A program made the translations under genes and the position numbers. A stretch of 8,388 bases of DNA, taken from contig JAOZLO010000102.1 in NCBI GenBank assembly GCA_029934775.1, positions 1-8,388 on the forward strand, written 5' to 3'. Below, piece after piece: positions 6,196 to 8,388 of this stretch. How positions within the stretch are numbered: position 1 is the stretch's first letter; each line of letters begins with the position of its first letter. The DNA comes from Desulfocapsaceae bacterium. Lineage in GTDB: Bacteria; Desulfobacterota; Desulfobulbia; Desulfobulbales; Desulfocapsaceae. The notes beneath the pieces are model-generated. The model had not been told where the DNA came from and searched no databases. It saw only the letters and a program-made list of their open reading frames with translations.

Positions 6196-6309
6196 GGCAT
6201 TGCACCATACAAAAAAAATCTGTTATAGCGAAATTTATGTGGAAGGTGAGGGTAAGGAGTGAATGTGGCAGGTTATATTATTTTCTTTACAGCGAAGCGA
6301 TGTCATCGT

Positions 6310-6326
6310 TGTGAAAGAATTTCACA
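6310..6326. repeat. 17-bp perfect inverted repeat just after the regulator stop
   Basis: TGTGAAA (6310-6316) and TTTCACA (6320-6326) flank GAA and start four bases beyond the regulator stop codon. A second small palindrome, CGATG-T-CATCG, lies next to it at 6298-6308. No T-run follows in the minus direction, so termination is doubtful. It could be a protein-binding site or a 3'-end stabilising hairpin. The half-site spacing is one base longer than a CRP site. Confidence 0.4.
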
Positions 6327-6330
6327 GGTG

Positions 6331-6906
6331 TTAGTCGGGTCTATAAATCACCACCAGGGATTTTGCAGATCCACCGATCCCTCTGTAACCGTGTGAGGTA
6401 CTGGATTCGAAATAGATGCTGTCTCCTTCGTTCAGTATAACACTGGTTTCACCGCAGATAAATTCCAACTGGCCGTCAAGGACAAAGAGGAACTCTTCTC
6501 CTCTATGATTATTATAAACAATATCGCTGGATTCACGTTCCTCCATATGAACAATAAAAGGTTCCATGTTTTTCTGAACCTTGGGATATGCAAGTGGTTC
6601 ATATTGATATCCTATGTTTGAGCTGTGCGGTCCCTTGGTAACACCGTACCGATCTTCCTTACGAACCACAACAACATTGGAATCCTGAGTTGTATGCTGG
6701 AAAAAATGGCCAATCTGAACTCCAAGTGCTGAGGAAATCTTGAGCAGGGTAGATATTGGCGGTGTGACAATATTGTTTTCTATCTGGGAGAGATTGGGCT
6801 TTGATAACCCTGTTAAATCAGAAAGTTCCTGGAGAGTCAGGCTACGGTTGTTTCTGAGTTTTCTAAGCTGGTTACCAAGGTCGAGGGACGCGACTTCATT
6901 TTTCAT
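6331..6906 (-). CDS. XRE-family transcriptional regulator with C-terminal cupin domain
   Basis: This 191-residue cytoplasmic DNA-binding protein joins an N-terminal XRE/HTH_3 helix-turn-helix (about 11-66, with LTLQELSDLTGLSKPNLSQI as the core) to a C-terminal cupin_2 sensor domain (about 115-187). The cupin motifs are HRGEEFLFVLDG (134-145) and GDSIYFESSTSHGY (161-174), with His134, Glu138 and His172 as possible metal or ligand contacts. Regulators of this type sense small molecules and usually control a neighbouring gene set. Here the oxidoreductase operon lies directly downstream in the same direction, and an outer-membrane protein gene is divergent, so both are candidate targets along with its own gene. 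The start is the only ATG in a suitable place before the HTH; it has a poor Shine-Dalgarno and abuts a 10-bp palindrome. The ligand is unknown; an oxoacid, amino acid or acyl-CoA linked to the operon is inference. Confidence 0.9.
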   Translation of the reverse strand: MKNEVASLDLGNQLRKLRNNRSLTLQELSDLTGLSKPNLSQIENNIVTPPISTLLKISSALGVQIGHFFQHTTQDSNVVVVRKEDRYGVTKGPHSSNIGYQYEPLAYPKVQKNMEPFIVHMEERESSDIVYNNHRGEEFLFVLDGQLEFICGETSVILNEGDSIYFESSTSHGYRGIGGSAKSLVVIYRPD

Positions 6907-6911
6907 AAGAT

Positions 6912-6921
6912 CTGATATCAG
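6912..6921. promoter_or_regulatory. 10-bp perfect palindrome at the regulator start
   Basis: CTGATATCAG is perfectly self-complementary, overlaps AGATCT (6908-6913), and lies five bases before the regulator ATG, where its Shine-Dalgarno would be expected. Autoregulation by the XRE protein is possible. A palindrome this short has a fair chance of arising in a gap of this size, so confidence is low. Confidence 0.25.
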
Positions 6922-7140
6922 TAGAGTTTTTACGACGCCATCAATTTTATGGGAAATAGTCAGGCCAGGTTTTTATCAAAATTTGTCAATTTTCTATGAA
7001 CTTGAATAAAAATGAATTATGCTGTTCTGAACAAAATCCATTTGGCGATTTTCGTCAAGAGTGTATCCCTTTTTGTTTCCAGATTTAAGGGTAGTTTTAA
7101 TGTATCGGAAAAGCAAAAACTTGAGAGAAATCTCCCCTAA

Positions 7141-7170
7141 TAGCCTACAGTCTAAAACGCTTCAGCCTAA
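7141..7170. repeat. Inverted copy of the AGGCTGAAG filler repeat
   Basis: Read on the minus strand, positions 7170-7149 match plus-strand 3054-3075 at 19 of 22 positions (TTAGGCTGAAG, two changes, TTTTAG, one change, CT). AGCCTACAGTCT also occurs at both 7142-7153 and 3079-3090. It is therefore a dispersed, non-coding short repeat with copies about 4 kb apart in this window. I see no coding content or inverted terminal ends, so it is not an insertion sequence. Confidence 0.7.
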
Positions 7171-7175
7171 GTCAT

Positions 7176-7227
7176 ACGTAAGCCGGCGTGACCGCGGAAA
7201 GATGCGGTGTCCTGTGAGCAGTTACGT
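7176..7227 (+). promoter_or_regulatory. Possible folded leader upstream of the barrel gene
   Basis: ACGTAA (7176-7181) and TTACGT (7222-7227) can close an outer six-base-pair stem. Inside it, ACCGC (7191-7195) and GCGGT (7204-7208) close an eight-base loop GGAAAGAT. TTTT follows almost at once. The segment is more GC-rich than its surroundings and lies 40 bp before the start codon. It does not match the c-di-GMP riboswitch cores that I know. It may be a structured leader or chance pairing. Confidence 0.3.
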
Positions 7228-7249
7228 TTTAACAATTGAATAGAGACCT

Positions 7250-7254
7250 GGAGG
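7250..7254 (+). promoter_or_regulatory. Ribosome binding site of the barrel gene, long spacing
   Basis: GGAGG, in the context GGAGGT, lies 13 bases before the ATG at 7268, longer than the usual 5-9. There is no closer in-frame ATG, GTG or TTG, and the signal peptide begins exactly at 7268, so this start is kept. Confidence 0.6.
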
Positions 7255-7267
7255 TAAACAGATAGTT

Positions 7268-8388
7268 ATGAAAAGCCGTTATGGAGTTATATGTTTAACA
7301 GTGATTTCCTGCCTGTTAGTATTGCTGCAGGCAGGAAATTGTTTTGCAAAGCCAAGCGCATCTATGAAATTTTCAACGCTTCGTGATGAAAATCCCAAAA
7401 CTGGTCAGGAGACTCTCATCCTGCCGTACGGTTTTCCTTCAGATTCGATGGGAACCACATTTGGGGTCGGTGGTATGGTAAAGGGGTATTACCAGGATCA
7501 ACTGCTGCTGGGCGGTACCGTTTTTGGCAGTGCTGATTCTGCCTTTGGTGTGCTTTTGGCTATGTGGGATCTTGCCTTGCCATCGACGGATCGCTTCTAT
7601 TTCTCAGCAATAGGGTCCATGGGGGATTATCCAAGGCAGAGAGCATTTTCAGAGATACCTCCCGTCCAGGGCATCCGGGCTGGGTCAAATGAGTCAGATA
7701 AGGATGATTTTGTTGAGGAGGAAGGTTCAGATAACTGGTGGGAGATGAAACTGGAATATGTTTTGCCCATCGGTGGAATGCACAGTAGCGGGATGGCTAC
7801 TTACAAGTTGAAGAATGGCATGCTGGTATCGGGAGCCACGGGGGGGGAACAGTGGAACCCGCTGACATCCGGTGCCACTGTGCTGGTGCTGAAGCAGTTT
7901 AATCGCTATCAGACTTATCAGACAGACGAGGGAGATATTGAAGGCACTATTCATCCTCTTGAGTTTGGTCTTCTCTATAATAATACCGATTTTCCTTCTA
8001 ATCCTTCAACGGGCAGCAGCCAGTATCTTTCTCTTACCAGGGATTTCGGTTGGCTCGAATCGAATGACACCTGGACTTTTTTAGAGTTTGAAGCCAGTAA
8101 ATATTTTTCTTTTGGTTCCTCTGATTATGCAAGGCAGCGCGTAGTTGCAGTAAATTTCTGGACGGGAGATGCTGTTTCACAGGAGTCCTCCATTGATGAG
8201 AATGGAAACGAGTCTATTTCTCACAATCCGCCTTATCTTGAGGGTGCAAAACTCGGTGGTTTCTATCGAATGCGTGCCTATCCTACCAACAGGTTCAATG
8301 ATCGATCAGTTATATATTCAACAGCCGAGTATCGCTATACTCCTCACTGGAATCCCATAGGGCAGATTTCCTGGCTGAAGTGGCTGAA
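7268..8388 (+). CDS. Omp85-like (BamA/TamA family) outer-membrane beta-barrel, POTRA-less, 3' end cut by window
   Basis: The frame is open from 7268 to the window edge (373 codons visible, no stop). Residues 1-27 form a Sec signal peptide: basic MKSRYG, a hydrophobic core and a probable cut after CFA. The mature part alternates polar and aromatic/hydrophobic residues as in beta strands, with acidic loop segments (142-156, 308-316), and has no hydrophobic helices. Residues 329-357 resemble the bacterial surface antigen (D15/Omp85) region: LGG, then MRAYPTNRFNDR, then STAEYRY. This matches the inward-folding loop motif normally written VRGF/Y followed by a D-R pair and the next strand. There is no room for POTRA domains before the barrel. 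Perhaps four strands are missing, giving a guessed full length near 450 residues. Role unknown: protein or lipid export, or a structural porin. It is divergent from the XRE/cupin regulator. Barrel call is strong; the Omp85 placement is by motif. Confidence 0.75.
   Translation, partial: MKSRYGVICLTVISCLLVLLQAGNCFAKPSASMKFSTLRDENPKTGQETLILPYGFPSDSMGTTFGVGGMVKGYYQDQLLLGGTVFGSADSAFGVLLAMWDLALPSTDRFYFSAIGSMGDYPRQRAFSEIPPVQGIRAGSNESDKDDFVEEEGSDNWWEMKLEYVLPIGGMHSSGMATYKLKNGMLVSGATGGEQWNPLTSGATVLVLKQFNRYQTYQTDEGDIEGTIHPLEFGLLYNNTDFPSNPSTGSSQYLSLTRDFGWLESNDTWTFLEFEASKYFSFGSSDYARQRVVAVNFWTGDAVSQESSIDENGNESISHNPPYLEGAKLGGFYRMRAYPTNRFNDRSVIYSTAEYRYTPHWNPIGQISWLKWL

Larger units (their letters stand above)
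6907..7267. other. Divergent intergenic region between the regulator and barrel genes
   Basis: This 361-bp gap separates divergent genes and so should hold both promoters. On the minus side a perfect TTGACA (6989-6984) is present, but no good -10 lies 16-18 bp from it. On the plus side no convincing -35/-10 pair is seen. It contains a 10-bp palindrome, one filler repeat and a possible folded leader, all listed separately. A 60-codon plus-strand frame (7061-7243) runs through the filler and looks non-coding. Confidence 0.6.

Noticed and set aside
5680..6228. 182-codon plus-strand frame opposite the alpha and ferredoxin genes
   Set aside because: It lies antisense to two well-supported genes and the promoter gap, and its translation shows no recognisable domain.
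6266..6285. Sigma-54 promoter (TGGCAGG on the plus strand)
   Set aside because: The -12 element (TTGC) is missing at the required spacing, and no plus-strand gene follows for nearly 1 kb.
6310..6326. CRP/FNR-type binding site
   Set aside because: TGTGA and TCACA are separated by seven bases rather than six, and the site lies right after a stop codon rather than near a promoter.
7061..7243. 60-codon plus-strand frame before the barrel gene
   Set aside because: It runs through the dispersed filler repeat and the possible leader hairpins, and resembles no protein.
7268..7350. Lipoprotein signal for the barrel protein
   Set aside because: The cysteines near residues 15 and 25 are not preceded by a proper lipobox at the end of the hydrophobic core, so cleavage after CFA fits better.
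7727..7954. 75-codon minus-strand frame inside the barrel gene
   Set aside because: It is antisense to a continuous signal-peptide-bearing frame and has no supporting features.

Overview
The window looks like part of the chromosome of an anaerobic Gram-negative bacterium, most likely a sulfate- or sulfur-metabolising Desulfobacterota of the Desulfobulbales type. The evidence is a four-subunit ferredoxin-linked 2-oxoacid oxidoreductase, an outer-membrane beta-barrel protein, a glutathione-type thiol system, and short periodic filler repeats between genes of a kind I associate with such genomes. The assignment is inference, since no rRNA or marker gene is present. I see no mobile element, CRISPR array, tRNA or phage gene.

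All genes from 6906 down to 99 lie on the minus strand. In transcription order they are: an XRE/cupin regulator (6906-6331); a 345-bp regulatory gap with a clear sigma-70-type promoter; the oxidoreductase operon, made of a 2x[4Fe-4S] ferredoxin subunit (5985-5737), alpha (5744-4686), beta (4683-3931) and gamma (3866-3300); a roughly 300-bp gap with two families of short tandem filler; glutathione synthetase-like gshB (3004-2123); the ABC exporter pair yadG (2110-1205) and yadH (1208-438); a 105-bp gap with an 8-bp tandem repeat; and a small glutaredoxin (332-99). The only plus-strand gene, at the right edge, encodes a signal-peptide-bearing POTRA-less Omp85/surface-antigen-like barrel (7268 to beyond 8388). 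It has no stop codon inside the window.

Functionally there are three blocks. (1) A 2-oxoacid:ferredoxin oxidoreductase would couple oxidative decarboxylation of a branched-chain 2-oxoacid or 2-oxoglutarate to low-potential ferredoxin; the upstream XRE/cupin regulator is a natural candidate controller. (2) A thiol/export block holds gshB, yadG and yadH in tight order, with a glutaredoxin just downstream. (3) An outer-membrane protein is read divergently from the regulator.

The points most worth a second look are: the GshB homologue, which keeps the ATP-grasp catalytic core but has lost the glycine-rich loops of the E. coli enzyme; the short Omp85-like barrel with MRAY in place of the usual VRGF/Y loop motif; a 35-bp imperfect palindrome and a leader hairpin around the oxidoreductase promoter; a possible folded leader upstream of the barrel gene; and inverted dispersed copies of one filler repeat. 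I found no system I could defend as wholly undescribed.
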